DNA of 64,000 nt from Methylophilus sp. 42. Lineage in GTDB: Bacteria > Pseudomonadota > Gammaproteobacteria > Burkholderiales > Methylophilaceae. Under the pieces are notes generated by a model. That model worked only from the letters and a program-made list of their open reading frames with translations, had not been told where the DNA came from and ran no database searches. How positions within the stretch are numbered: the first letter of the stretch is position 1; every line of letters starts with the position of its first letter. Positions 39,131 through 48,480 of the stretch are shown here, in pieces. The translations under genes and the position numbers were made by a program. The stretch covers positions 1,302,001 through 1,366,000 of the forward strand of contig NZ_KB913031.1 in assembly GCF_000384155.1 (NCBI RefSeq), read 5' to 3'.

Positions 39131-40357
39131 ATGAAGCCAGTCAATAAATCCAGCAAACTCAGTAATGTCTGTTACGACATCCGCGGCCCGGTATTGCAAC
39201 GCGCACGCCAGATGGAAGAGGACGGACAGCGCATTATCAAGCTGAACATCGGTAACCCGATGCCATTCGGCTTTAATGCGCCAGAAGAAATCGTTCAGGA
39301 CGTGATCCACAATATGGATCACGCCTCAGGCTATACGGATTCCAAAGGTTTGTTCGCGGCGCGCAAAGCCATCATGCATTACACCCAGCAAAAGAATATT
39401 GCGGGCGTGACCATAGACGACATCATCATCGGTAACGGTGTATCCGAGCTGATTGTGATGGCCATGCAGGGCCTGCTCAATAATGGCGACCAGATTCTGG
39501 TGCCTATGCCGGATTACCCTTTATGGACGGCAGCGGTGAACCTGGCGGGCGGCACGGCGCGGCATTATGTCTGTGACGAGCAATCCGGCTGGTTGCCTGA
39601 CTTGGCTGATATTGAAAACAAGATCACGGCCAACACCAAAGGCATCGTGATTATCAACCCGAATAACCCGACCGGTGCCTTATACCCCAAGGAAACACTG
39701 GAAGGCATTATCGAGATCGCGCGTCATCATGGTCTGGTGATTTTTGCTGACGAGATTTACGACAAAGTGCTGTACGACGGCAATACACATACTTCTATCG
39801 CCTCACTGGCCGATGATGTGCTGTTTGTGACCTTTAACGGCTTGTCTAAAAACTATCGTGCCTGTGGCTACCGCTCAGGCTGGATGATTATCTCCGGCGA
39901 TAAAAAAGATGCCAAAGATTATATCGAAGGCCTCAATATGTTGGCCTCCATGCGCTTGTGTGCCAATGTGCCGGGGCAGTTAGCCATTCAAACTGCGCTT
40001 GGTGGTTACCAGAGTATTAACGACCTGGTGGCACCTAGCGGCCGCTTGTGCAAGCAGCGTGATTTGGCCTATGAGATGTTGACAGCCATGCCGGGTGTGA
40101 CCTGTGTCAAACCGGCGGCGGCCATGTATCTGTTCCCCAAGCTGGATCCGGAGATGTATCCGATTGAAGACGACCAGCAGTTTATTCTCGATCTGTTGCT
40201 GGAAGAAAAAGTGTTGCTGGTGCAGGGCACCGGCTTTAACTGGAAAACACCTGACCATTTCAGGGTGGTTTTCTTACCCAATGTAGACGACTTGACTGAA
40301 GCCATGACGCGCATAGGCCGCTATCTGGATAGCTATCGCAAGAAGCATGCAAAATAA
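39131..40357 (+). CDS. alaA: Glutamate-pyruvate aminotransferase AlaA
   Basis: A PLP-dependent class I aminotransferase of 408 residues making alanine from pyruvate and glutamate. It closely matches E. coli AlaA (YfbQ): SSKLSNVCYDIRGPVL, LNIGNPMPFGF, GNGVSELIVMAMQ, IINPNNPTGALYP, FADEIYDKVLYD, and the PLP Lys in FNGLSKNYRACGYRSGWM. It precedes hom and thrC with a 41-base gap, so it may be co-transcribed with threonine biosynthesis. Confidence 0.95.
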   Translation: MKPVNKSSKLSNVCYDIRGPVLQRARQMEEDGQRIIKLNIGNPMPFGFNAPEEIVQDVIHNMDHASGYTDSKGLFAARKAIMHYTQQKNIAGVTIDDIIIGNGVSELIVMAMQGLLNNGDQILVPMPDYPLWTAAVNLAGGTARHYVCDEQSGWLPDLADIENKITANTKGIVIINPNNPTGALYPKETLEGIIEIARHHGLVIFADEIYDKVLYDGNTHTSIASLADDVLFVTFNGLSKNYRACGYRSGWMIISGDKKDAKDYIEGLNMLASMRLCANVPGQLAIQTALGGYQSINDLVAPSGRLCKQRDLAYEMLTAMPGVTCVKPAAAMYLFPKLDPEMYPIEDDQQFILDLLLEEKVLLVQGTGFNWKTPDHFRVVFLPNVDDLTEAMTRIGRYLDSYRKKHAK

Positions 40358-40398
40358 AGAAACATTCAAAATAAGGTAAGCGTGCGCGCAAGCCATTA

Positions 40399-41727
40399 AT
40401 GGTGAGTATGAGTATGAAAGAATTAAAAGTAGGGTTGTTGGGCATAGGCACAGTGGGTGGCGGTACGTATACCGTGATCACGCGTAACCAGGCAGATATC
40501 GCACGCCGTCTTGGTGGCAATATCCGTATTGTGCAAGTGGCTGACCGCAATATTGAGCTGGCAAAGCAAGTGACTGGCGGCCAGGTGGCCGTGACTGACG
40601 ACGCCTTCGCGGTGGTGAATAACCCGGAAATCGATGTCGTCGTGGAGTTGATCGGCGGCTACACCGTGGCTAAAGAACTGGTGTTAACCGCGATTGCCAA
40701 TGGCAAGCACGTGGTGACCGCTAACAAGGCCTTGCTGGCTGTGCACGGTAATGAGATTTTTAAAGCCGCGGCTGACAAAGGCGTGATCGTCGCCTTTGAA
40801 GCGGCGGTGGCTGGTGGTATTCCTATCATCAAAGCCTTGCGTGAAGGCCTGAGCGCCAACAGGGTAGAGTGGGTGGCGGGTATTATCAATGGCACGACCA
40901 ACTTTATCCTGACTGAAATGCGTGACAAAGGCCTGGCCTTTGCCGATGTGCTGAAAGAAGCGCAACGTTTGGGTTATGCCGAAGCCGACCCGACCTTTGA
41001 CGTGGAAGGCATTGATGCCGCGCACAAGCTGACGATCATGGCCAGCATTGCCTTTGGCATGCCGATGCAGTTTGAGCATGCGTATACCGAAGGTATTACC
41101 AAGCTCACCATTAAAGATATTCAATATGCGCAGGAGTTGGGTTATCGCGTGAAATTACTGGGCATCAGCAAAAAAGCAGAAGCCGGTGTTGAGTTACGCG
41201 TGCATCCGACGCTGATTCCTGAAAAACGCCTGATTGCTAACGTGGATGGTGCCATGAACGCTGTTGTGGTTAAAGGCGATGCGGTTGGCCCAACCTTGTA
41301 TTACGGTGCCGGTGCAGGCGCTGAGCCGACTGCCAGCGCAGTGGTGGCCGACCTGGTGGATATTGCGCGTTTGCAAGGCACCAAGGCTGAACAGCGCGTG
41401 GCTTATTTGGGCTATCAGTTAGACCAGCAGCAAGTGTTACCGATTTTGCCGATTGCCGAAGTGCATTCTGCCTACTACCTGCGCTTGCGTGCTTCTGACA
41501 AACCAGGCGTGATGGCAGATATCACCAAGGTGCTGGCGGATTTGCAGATCTCGATTGATGCCATGCTGCAAAAAGAACCTGCCGAGGGCGAGTCAGAGGC
41601 TGATATCGTGATTCTGACGCACACCACGCAAGAGAAAATCATGGATGCAGCGATTGCCAATATTGAGGCGCTGCCTGCCATCGCAGCCGGTGTGACGAAA
41701 ATCCGCATGGAAGCACTGTCACGCTAA
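40399..41727 (+). CDS. hom: Homoserine dehydrogenase
   Basis: Hom reduces aspartate semialdehyde to homoserine. The protein (442 residues or slightly fewer) has the NAD(P)-binding LLGIGTVGGGTYTVI, the catalytic NGTTNFILTEM with EADPTFDVEGIDAAHK, and a C-terminal ACT domain (YYLRLRASDKPGVMADIT) for feedback control by threonine. In-frame ATGs at 40399, 40408 and 40414 are all possible starts; the last gives the usual MKELKVGLLG beginning. thrC follows after 27 bases. Confidence 0.95.
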   Translation: MVSMSMKELKVGLLGIGTVGGGTYTVITRNQADIARRLGGNIRIVQVADRNIELAKQVTGGQVAVTDDAFAVVNNPEIDVVVELIGGYTVAKELVLTAIANGKHVVTANKALLAVHGNEIFKAAADKGVIVAFEAAVAGGIPIIKALREGLSANRVEWVAGIINGTTNFILTEMRDKGLAFADVLKEAQRLGYAEADPTFDVEGIDAAHKLTIMASIAFGMPMQFEHAYTEGITKLTIKDIQYAQELGYRVKLLGISKKAEAGVELRVHPTLIPEKRLIANVDGAMNAVVVKGDAVGPTLYYGAGAGAEPTASAVVADLVDIARLQGTKAEQRVAYLGYQLDQQQVLPILPIAEVHSAYYLRLRASDKPGVMADITKVLADLQISIDAMLQKEPAEGESEADIVILTHTTQEKIMDAAIANIEALPAIAAGVTKIRMEALSR

Positions 41728-41754
41728 TTAAGGTTTTGAGCATAGGTTAATGCA

Positions 41755-43188
41755 ATGAAATATATCAGTACCCGCGGGCAGTCGCCTGCTTTAACATTTA
41801 GTGAAATTTTGCTGGGTGGCCTGGCACCAGACGGCGGTTTGTACCTGCCCGAGCAATATCCGCAGTTCAGTGATGCCGATCTGAACGCCATGCGCGGTAT
41901 GAATTACCGTGAACTGGCCTTTGCCATCCTGTCACGCCTGGTGGATAACAGTGATATTCCGCATACAGACCTGAAGGCGATCATTGATAAAACCTATCGT
42001 GCCGAAGTCTATCAATACGCACGTGCCGGCCAAAACGCTGCAGACATCACGCCAACGCTCAAGCTGGATGATAATCTCTACCTGTTAAGCCTGTCCAACG
42101 GCCCAACATTGGCGTTTAAAGACATGGCCATGCAGTTGCTGGGTAACCTGTTTGAATACGTGTTGGCTAAAACCGGCCAGACCACCAATATCCTGGGCGC
42201 GACTTCAGGTGATACTGGTTCCGCCGCTGAATACGCCATGCGTGGCAAACAAGGCGTGCGCGTCTTTATGTTGTCGCCATACCAGAAAATGAGCCGTTTT
42301 CAGACCGCGCAGATGTTCAGCCTGCAAGACGATAATATTTTCAATATTGCTGTGAAGGGCGTGTTCGATGATGCGCAGGATATGGTGAAAGCCGTGTCCA
42401 ATGACCACGCGTTCAAGGCGCAATATAAAATCGGTGCCGTGAACTCTATCAACTGGGGCCGTATTGCGGCGCAGATTGTGTACTACTTCAAAGGCTATCT
42501 GGCTGTGACCACTAGCAACAGCCAAAAGGTCAGCTTTACCGTGCCTAGCGGCAACTTCGGCAATATTTGCGCCGGACATATTGCGCGCATGATGGGGTTG
42601 CCAATTGACCAGTTAGTGGTGGCCACCAACGAAAATGATGTGCTAGACGAGTTCTTTAATACCGGTGTCTATGCACCGCGTGGCTCAGCCAATACTTACC
42701 ATACTTCCAGCCCGTCCATGGATATCAGCAAAGCCTCTAACTTCGAGCGTTTTGTCTATGATTTGGTCGGCCAGGATGGCGATAAAGTGCGCGAGTTATG
42801 GTCTGCGGTGGATGCTGGCGGCAAGTTTGATTTAAATGCGCAAGGTTATTTTGCCAAGGTGGCTGGTTTTGGTTTCGTGTCTGGCCATAGCAATCACGCC
42901 AGTCGCATGCAAACCATACGCGCGACCAAGGAAAAGTATGGCGTGACGATTGATACGCACACTGCAGATGGCCTGAAAGTAGCGCTGGAGCATCGCAAAA
43001 CAGATGTGCCTATGCTGGTACTGGAAACCGCGTTGCCGGCCAAGTTTGAAGATGCCATTGTCGAGGCTTTGGGCGAAGTGCCTGAGCGTCCTGCCAGCCT
43101 GGCGGGCCTGGAAGACTTGCCACAAACCTCAACGGTAATGGATGTCAGTGTCGATGCCATTAAAGCCTTTATCATCGCCAATACTTAA
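41755..43188 (+). CDS. thrC: Threonine synthase
   Basis: ThrC converts O-phosphohomoserine to threonine with PLP. The 477-residue sequence starts [20 protein letters not shown], has the PLP Lys in [17 protein letters not shown], and [16 protein letters not shown] for cofactor phosphate binding. It shows the longer class II form of threonine synthase (ending ...[13 protein letters not shown]). It lies directly behind hom, so the two form the threonine branch; thrB (homoserine kinase) is not here. Confidence 0.96.
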   Translation: MKYISTRGQSPALTFSEILLGGLAPDGGLYLPEQYPQFSDADLNAMRGMNYRELAFAILSRLVDNSDIPHTDLKAIIDKTYRAEVYQYARAGQNAADITPTLKLDDNLYLLSLSNGPTLAFKDMAMQLLGNLFEYVLAKTGQTTNILGATSGDTGSAAEYAMRGKQGVRVFMLSPYQKMSRFQTAQMFSLQDDNIFNIAVKGVFDDAQDMVKAVSNDHAFKAQYKIGAVNSINWGRIAAQIVYYFKGYLAVTTSNSQKVSFTVPSGNFGNICAGHIARMMGLPIDQLVVATNENDVLDEFFNTGVYAPRGSANTYHTSSPSMDISKASNFERFVYDLVGQDGDKVRELWSAVDAGGKFDLNAQGYFAKVAGFGFVSGHSNHASRMQTIRATKEKYGVTIDTHTADGLKVALEHRKTDVPMLVLETALPAKFEDAIVEALGEVPERPASLAGLEDLPQTSTVMDVSVDAIKAFIIANT

Positions 43189-43208
43189 CGCTTAGCGGGA
43201 GCCGGTCT

Positions 43209-44003
43209 ATGCAGCAGTATCATGATTTATTGAACCACGTACTTGCGCATGGTCATGTGAAAACGGATCGTACGGGCACTGGCACCACTTCGGTTTTTGG
43301 CTACCAGATGCGCTTTAACCTGGCTGAAGGCTTCCCGCTGCTGACGACGAAAAAAGTCCATTTAAAGTCGATTATTCACGAGCTGTTATGGTTCTTGCAG
43401 GGTAGTACCAATATTGCCTACCTCAAAGAGCATGGCGTTAAAATCTGGGATGAATGGGCAGATGAACAAGGCAACCTGGGTCCCGTTTATGGCTATCAAT
43501 GGCGCAACTGGCCCAAGCCGGACGGCACGCACATTGACCAGATCACACAAGTGGTTAACCAGATTAAGAACACACCCGATTCGCGCCGTTTAATTGTTTC
43601 TGCCTGGAACGTGGCGGACGTAGAGCGCATGAAGTTGCCACCGTGCCATGCGTTTTTCCAGTTCTATGTCGCTGATGGCAAACTGAGCTGCCAGTTGTAT
43701 CAACGCAGTGCGGATATCTTTTTGGGCGTGCCATTCAATATCGCGTCTTATGCCTTGTTGACCATGATGGTGGCGCAGGTGTGTAACTTGCAACTCGGCG
43801 ATTTTGTGCATACCCTGGGCGATGCGCATATTTACAGCAACCATATGGAGCAGGTTAAAGAGCAATTGTCGCGTACGCCGCGCGCCTTGCCAAACATGCG
43901 CATTAACCCTGAGGTGAAAGATCTTTTCGCCTTCAAGTTTGAAGATTTCAGCTTGGAAAATTACGACCCGTATCCGGCCATTAAGGCGCCAGTCGCGGTG
44001 TAG
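43209..44003 (+). CDS. thyA: Thymidylate synthase
   Basis: ThyA methylates dUMP to dTMP with methylene-tetrahydrofolate. The 264-residue protein has the catalytic Cys in [13 protein letters not shown], the substrate-binding [10 protein letters not shown] and [20 protein letters not shown], all diagnostic. It follows thrC by 20 bases and may share its transcript. No dihydrofolate reductase gene follows in this window. Confidence 0.97.
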   Translation: MQQYHDLLNHVLAHGHVKTDRTGTGTTSVFGYQMRFNLAEGFPLLTTKKVHLKSIIHELLWFLQGSTNIAYLKEHGVKIWDEWADEQGNLGPVYGYQWRNWPKPDGTHIDQITQVVNQIKNTPDSRRLIVSAWNVADVERMKLPPCHAFFQFYVADGKLSCQLYQRSADIFLGVPFNIASYALLTMMVAQVCNLQLGDFVHTLGDAHIYSNHMEQVKEQLSRTPRALPNMRINPEVKDLFAFKFEDFSLENYDPYPAIKAPVAV

Positions 44004-44180
44004 GCCAGTGGGCTGCTTGCTTATTAAACGGCTGTTTGTAGCCATTTTGTTAACAAGGTGTAATATTTTAAAAAGCTTACTGCGTTTTTGATATCCTTTT
44101 CGCGTTATGAATTCACGAAGCATGCGTCCCTAGCGCGTGTTTCGCGTTTTTCATTCATGACTTTAAACAAGGAGATCATT

Positions 44181-44708
44181 ATGCAAATGAAAGCGTCATT
44201 ATTAGCGGCCGCGTTATGCGGTGTATTATCCGGTCAAGCATTCGCCGACCACGAAACCATCAAACCAAAAGCTTACGACAGCCTGGGTAAATGCGTGAAA
44301 GCGGCATTATCCAAGCACGACGGCAAAATCGTTAAGCTTGAAGCCAAGTCTGAGCGCAAGCACTTGGTGTACGAGTTCGACGTGCAATCCAACGATGGTA
44401 AAGCTTGGGACATCGAATGCGATGCGAAAACAGGCAAAATCACTGAAGTAGAAGAAGAAGTCACTGCAGATGACGAAAGATTCAAGGCTTTGGCCAAAGT
44501 GTCTGAAGCAGATGCCAAAGCGACGGCATTGGCTGCACATCCAGGCAAAGTGGTTGAAGTTGAGTATGAGTTAGAGCCAGACGGCAAAGCTTCTTACGAA
44601 TTTGACATCCTGGAAGCTGACAACGAAGAAGTTAAAGTAGAAGTGGATGCAACCACCGGCAAAATCGTGGAAACCAGCTACGAAGTGTACCAAATCGGCC
44701 AAGAGTAA
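44181..44708 (+). CDS. Periplasmic PepSY-domain protein
   Basis: A 175-residue exported protein with signal peptide [19 protein letters not shown]. Two PepSY-like repeats follow: residues about 30-95 ([23 protein letters not shown]) and about 105-172 ([22 protein letters not shown]), each ending in the typical DATTGKI turn. PepSY domains are thought to inhibit peptidases or act as small periplasmic modules. The protein is very acidic. ATG 44181 has an AAGGAG site 8 bases upstream; the frame extends upstream without a start of its own. It has its own terminator. Confidence 0.85.
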   Translation: MQMKASLLAAALCGVLSGQAFADHETIKPKAYDSLGKCVKAALSKHDGKIVKLEAKSERKHLVYEFDVQSNDGKAWDIECDAKTGKITEVEEEVTADDERFKALAKVSEADAKATALAAHPGKVVEVEYELEPDGKASYEFDILEADNEEVKVEVDATTGKIVETSYEVYQIGQE

Positions 44709-44736
44709 TCTCTGATTCCTCTGTTTGTTGCCAATG

Positions 44737-44766
44737 AAAAGGCACCGCAATTGCGGTGCCTTTTTT
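44737..44766 (+). terminator. Terminator of the PepSY gene
   Basis: A perfect palindrome beginning AAAAGGCACCGCAA (44737-44764) followed by TTTTTT, 28 bases after the stop codon. Confidence 0.9.
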
Positions 44767-44789
44767 GCATGAGATCAATATGCAAGTGA

Positions 44790-44858
44790 GGGAGTGTCTA
44801 CCCCGATACCAGCTGATATGCAGTCCGCTGGTATCGGTCCTAGTGATAGCTCACTCCC
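44790..44858. repeat. Nested inverted repeats between PepSY gene and MocR-like gene
   Basis: Inner arms CCGATACCAGC (44803-44813) and GCTGGTATCGG (44827-44837) are perfect over 11 bp with a 13-base loop. They are enclosed by outer arms GGGAGTG (44790-44796) and CACTCCC (44852-44858). The element lies between convergent genes, beyond the PepSY terminator. The rest of the interval to 45004 shows nothing recognisable. Confidence 0.6.
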
Positions 44859-45004
44859 AGTTACTGTTTAGCATTTAGCATGCCACGCCGCGAACAAAAT
44901 TTAACCAAATGATTGGAAAGCTTATTTTTTGTGTAAATAGGAGTTTTTCCTGAGTTTTTGGTGGTTTATATCAGCCATATTGGTTGTTATTTGGGTGTTG
45001 TGAG

Positions 45005-45023
45005 CCGGCAATCTCTTTGCCGG
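45005..45023 (-). terminator. Hairpin downstream of the MocR-like gene
   Basis: CCGGCAA / TTGCCGG, 7-bp stem with TCTCT loop, 5 bases after the stop codon on the minus strand. A T run is lacking, so it may only protect the mRNA end. Confidence 0.45.
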
Positions 45024-45027
45024 GAGC

Positions 45028-46137
45028 TTAAGTTTGCTGCAAAAATCGATGAATGGTCGTCAGCAGCTTTTTATATTCTCCGCGTTTGATGAGCTCGCTT
45101 TGCGCCAGCATATTGAGGAGGGATGATTGCTGTTGCTGCACATTGAGTTCGTTAATAAAATCGCTTGAAAAACCAAGGTTACTGGCCAGGTAGCATAAGT
45201 TAAACATGTCACAACACTCACCATACAAGCTGCCAAGCAATATGCTTTTGGCGTATCTGCTGGATAGTGGTTGGTTTTGTTGCACAAACGGCAAATGTGA
45301 ACGCTGATCATCAATCAGCAGCAAGCGATAATCGGCCAGTTTTTGTGCAACCAGTGCCTGTTCACCTTCTATTGTCTGCGCCTCGAACAATGTCGATGTG
45401 TCGCACCATAATGCGGACACTGGGTAGTTGATGCAATATTTCTCAACTTGCTCTATAAAACCGTGTGCCTGGCCGTCTGCGATGTCAGGCAGGCGCAGTA
45501 CATGTATGCCATGTTTTACCAGGCTTCTTTCCAGTTCTATGCTTGCGCGATGGTCTAATAACAGGCATCCGTCTGCCAGGCTCAGGTGATGCATTAGTGC
45601 TGCCTGCAATACAGGCCAGGTGCCACAGGTGATATGGTCAGGTGAAACCAGGTAGCGTCTTTCGTGTGCGAGCAGGTTGGCCAACATATGTTTGAGATTG
45701 AATAGGCCAGTCACGTCATAGTCGTGCGGCCGTAATTTGTGCATGTGCAAGGCCACCCGGCGAATATGGTGCACCGTGGTTTTCTGGATTAATTGATAAA
45801 TACTGCTGGAGGCACTGTCGAGTTCTGGTCGCGCATGTATCAATGTGCGCGGACGCGGTGGGCCAGGTGTTTCTGAACGTGGCGTCTGCGAGACAAAGGT
45901 GCCGCGCTTGGGCTGGGTATAAATCAGCCCTTGTGCAGAAAGCTCTTCATACACCCGCGAAACCGTTTTCCGGTTGATGCCCAAACGTTGCGCGATATCG
46001 CGCGAGCTGGGCAGGGCGCTGCCGCCTAGCCAGGCACCGCCTTCTATCATGGCGCGGAAATGTTCTATGAGTTGCTGGTGGATGGAATGCGGGGAAGCTT
46101 TGTCCAATACCAGCGAGTAATGCCAGGGTCTCAGCAC
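45028..46137 (-). CDS. MocR-like GntR regulator with degenerate aminotransferase domain
   Basis: This 369-residue protein has an N-terminal GntR winged helix (about residues 10-82: HSIHQQLIEHFRAMIEGG, LPSSRDIAQRLGINRKTVSRV, GLIYTQPKRGTFVS) and a C-terminal part related to fold-type I aminotransferases, the MocR architecture. Typical MocR proteins have about 450-500 residues, a PLP Lys in GTFSK and an Arg in xLRxGY. Here the same place reads ILLGSLYGECCDMFNLCY (about 299-316), so both Lys and Arg are gone, and the EDDY motif reads IDDQRSH. It probably cannot bind PLP covalently. It is divergent from xoxF over 363 bases and is a candidate regulator of it. Confidence 0.85.
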   Translation of the reverse strand: MLRPWHYSLVLDKASPHSIHQQLIEHFRAMIEGGAWLGGSALPSSRDIAQRLGINRKTVSRVYEELSAQGLIYTQPKRGTFVSQTPRSETPGPPRPRTLIHARPELDSASSSIYQLIQKTTVHHIRRVALHMHKLRPHDYDVTGLFNLKHMLANLLAHERRYLVSPDHITCGTWPVLQAALMHHLSLADGCLLLDHRASIELERSLVKHGIHVLRLPDIADGQAHGFIEQVEKYCINYPVSALWCDTSTLFEAQTIEGEQALVAQKLADYRLLLIDDQRSHLPFVQQNQPLSSRYAKSILLGSLYGECCDMFNLCYLASNLGFSSDFINELNVQQQQSSLLNMLAQSELIKRGEYKKLLTTIHRFLQQT

Positions 46138-46500
46138 AGTCAGTGTCTACCTTCATAATCAAGTAAGCAGGGGCCGCCATTCACATTGGGCGACACCATT
46201 ACCTGAAGGGCACACTAGGACATGGCCTTCGATTGCAAAATGATACAAAAAAAAAGCAATTCTATAAAGTTTTCGGAAAAATTCCTTATCTGGCCCATGA
46301 ATAAAACCCAAAACTGGCTGGCTGTTTCGGGGGGCTATTTATATTACAGTTACAAGCGCTTAATCAAGTGACATCTATCCCTGACGGGATAATTTACAGC
46401 TCTGGAAATCCTAGTGCCAGTGGCAAACTTAAGCACAGCGCAATTTTTAATTGCAATTTGTGATGGATCCTTTTGGGATTTTTCTTCCGGAGATATAACT
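46138..46500. promoter_or_regulatory. Regulatory region between MocR-like gene and xoxF
   Basis: These 363 bases hold the promoters of both divergent genes. Two clear dyads are visible on the xoxF side: TATCCCTGACGGGATA (46376-46391, 6-bp arms) and GCAATT-TTT-AATTGC (46440-46454). No convincing -35/-10 pair was found, suggesting an activator-dependent promoter. A GGAG ribosome site precedes the xoxF ATG by 8 bases. Confidence 0.6.
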
Positions 46501-48372
46501 ATGATGAAAATTAAAACTGCTTTTGGTATTGCAGCCAGCGTCGCGCTTGCCTTGCCAGCAATGGCTTATGCTGCTGCTGATCAGGAAGCTGCAATGAAAG
46601 ACTCAAACAACTGGGCACATCCACGTGGTCAGCACAATAACCAGGGTTATAGCGCACTGGCACAAATCAACAAAGGCAACATCAAAAACCTGAAAATGGC
46701 CTGGACATTTGCGACCGGTGTAAACCGTGGTCACGAAGGTTCACCAGTGGTTGTGGGCAACATGATGTATATCGTGACAGCTTTCCCTAACAACGTCTAT
46801 GCTTTGGATCTGAACGACAATCAAAAAATTGTTTGGTCCTATTTCCCGAAACAAGACCCAAGTGTTCAAGCAGTGCTGTGCTGTGATAACGTGACACGTG
46901 GTCTGGGTTTCGGCGATGGCAAAATCTACCTGCAACAGAACGATGGCTTGCTGGTTGCTTTGGATGCCAAAGATGGTAAAAAAGTATGGGAAGTGAAAAA
47001 CACTGATCCTAAAGTTGGTGCAACTAACACTAACGCTCCACACGTAATCAAAGACAAAGTATTGACCGGTTGCTCAGGTGCTGAGTTCGGCGTACGTTGC
47101 TTTATCGCTGCATACAATGCAAAAGATGGTTCTTTGGCATGGAAAGCCTACTCAACAGGCCCGGATGCTGAAACATTGCATGACGCAAATACCAACAAAG
47201 ACAATCCTTTGTACAACGCACTGTCCGTTTACCAAGACGTGAACGGTGGTAACAAAGAGGGTGGTTCTTTCAAACGCCTGTCTGCTGATCAAATCAAAGG
47301 TGGTGAAAAAGAGTTGGGTACACGTACCTGGTTGAAGCCACAAGCAATCAAAGACGGCTGGCAACATGGTGGCGGTTCCGTATGGGGCTGGTGGCCATAT
47401 GATGCACGTACAAACCTGGTTTACTACGGTGCAGGTAACCCATCTGTTTGGAACCCAGACGTACGTCCAGGTGACAACAAATGGTCTATGACCGTGACTG
47501 CACGTGATCTGGATACAGGTGTCGCTAAATGGGCGATGCAAATGACGCCACACGATGAGTGGGACTATGATGGCGTAAACGAAGTGATCCTGTTCGATAA
47601 GGCTGGTAAAACCTACGCATGGCACCATGACCGTAACGGTTTTGCATACACATGGAACGCAAACACTGGTTCATTGATCGCTGCTGAAAAAGTACACCCA
47701 TTTGTTAACTGGGCCAATAACGTTGACCTGAAAACAGGTGTGCCTGACAAACTGGCTGCAGCTTCTACGCACCAGGACTACAACGCTAAAGGCATTTGCC
47801 CAGCTGCTTTGGGTACTAAAGACCAACAGCCTGCTGCTTATTCTCCAAAAACAGGTTTGATGTATTCTCCACTGAACCACGTATGTATGACATACGAGCC
47901 AGTTGAGTCCAAATACGTTGCTGGTCAACCATGGGTTGGTGCGACATTGACCATGTTTGCAGGTCCAGACGGTGTGATGGGCGGTTTTGCTGCTTATGAC
48001 CCAATGACCAACAAAAAAGTCTGGTACAACAAAGAGAAGTTCTCTGCCTGGAGTGGTGCCTTGACGACAGCTTCTAACATTGTGTTCTACGGTACCTTGG
48101 ATCGCTGGTTCAAAGCGGTTGACGCACAAACAGGTAAAGAGCTGTGGAAATTCCAGGTTGGTTCTGGTGCGATTGGTAACGCCTTCACCTATGGCAACAA
48201 AGGTAAGCAATACGTCGGTATCTTGTCTGGTATCGGTGGTTGGGCTGGCGTTGCGATGAACTTGGGTATGACCACTGACACCGATGCACTGGGTGCTGCT
48301 GGTGGTTACAAAGAGTTGACTAAGTACAACGCTGCGCCTGGCGGCGGTGCACTGAACGTTTTCTCACTGTAA
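46501..48372 (+). CDS. xoxF: Lanthanide-dependent methanol dehydrogenase XoxF
   Basis: XoxF oxidises methanol (and formaldehyde) in the periplasm with PQQ and a lanthanide ion. The 623-residue precursor has a signal peptide (KTAFGIAASVALALPAMAYA) and an eight-bladed beta-propeller with repeated tryptophan-docking motifs (e.g. AYNAKDGSLAWK, DAQTGKELWK). Adjacent Cys127-Cys128 (AVLCCDN) form the vicinal disulfide. The catalytic Asp355 is followed at +2 by Asp357 (DEWDYDGVNE), the residue that marks lanthanide enzymes; MxaF has Ala there. ATG 46501 has the ribosome site; the frame extends to 46414 without signal-peptide logic. No xoxG or xoxJ follows. By taxonomy it is probably the XoxF4 clade. 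Confidence 0.96.
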   Translation: MMKIKTAFGIAASVALALPAMAYAAADQEAAMKDSNNWAHPRGQHNNQGYSALAQINKGNIKNLKMAWTFATGVNRGHEGSPVVVGNMMYIVTAFPNNVYALDLNDNQKIVWSYFPKQDPSVQAVLCCDNVTRGLGFGDGKIYLQQNDGLLVALDAKDGKKVWEVKNTDPKVGATNTNAPHVIKDKVLTGCSGAEFGVRCFIAAYNAKDGSLAWKAYSTGPDAETLHDANTNKDNPLYNALSVYQDVNGGNKEGGSFKRLSADQIKGGEKELGTRTWLKPQAIKDGWQHGGGSVWGWWPYDARTNLVYYGAGNPSVWNPDVRPGDNKWSMTVTARDLDTGVAKWAMQMTPHDEWDYDGVNEVILFDKAGKTYAWHHDRNGFAYTWNANTGSLIAAEKVHPFVNWANNVDLKTGVPDKLAAASTHQDYNAKGICPAALGTKDQQPAAYSPKTGLMYSPLNHVCMTYEPVESKYVAGQPWVGATLTMFAGPDGVMGGFAAYDPMTNKKVWYNKEKFSAWSGALTTASNIVFYGTLDRWFKAVDAQTGKELWKFQVGSGAIGNAFTYGNKGKQYVGILSGIGGWAGVAMNLGMTTDTDALGAAGGYKELTKYNAAPGGGALNVFSL

Positions 48373-48386
48373 TGCTACAGTAAGTT

Positions 48387-48442
48387 CACACGTAGCAATA
48401 CGTGTGGTGAAAAAACACCCTGCTTCGGCAGGGTGTTTTTTT
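48387..48442 (+). terminator. Tandem tetraloop hairpins terminating xoxF
   Basis: The first hairpin (48387-48406) has an 8-bp stem CACACGTA / TACGTGTG closed by a GCAA loop. The second (48410-48441) has a perfect 14-bp stem AAAAAACACCCTGC with a TTCG loop and ends in T7, a strong terminator. rsgA converges from the other side and can use the second one. Confidence 0.88.
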
Positions 48443-48480
48443 ATTTGTGCTCAGGATGATAGAAAATAGCGGTGTGGCGT

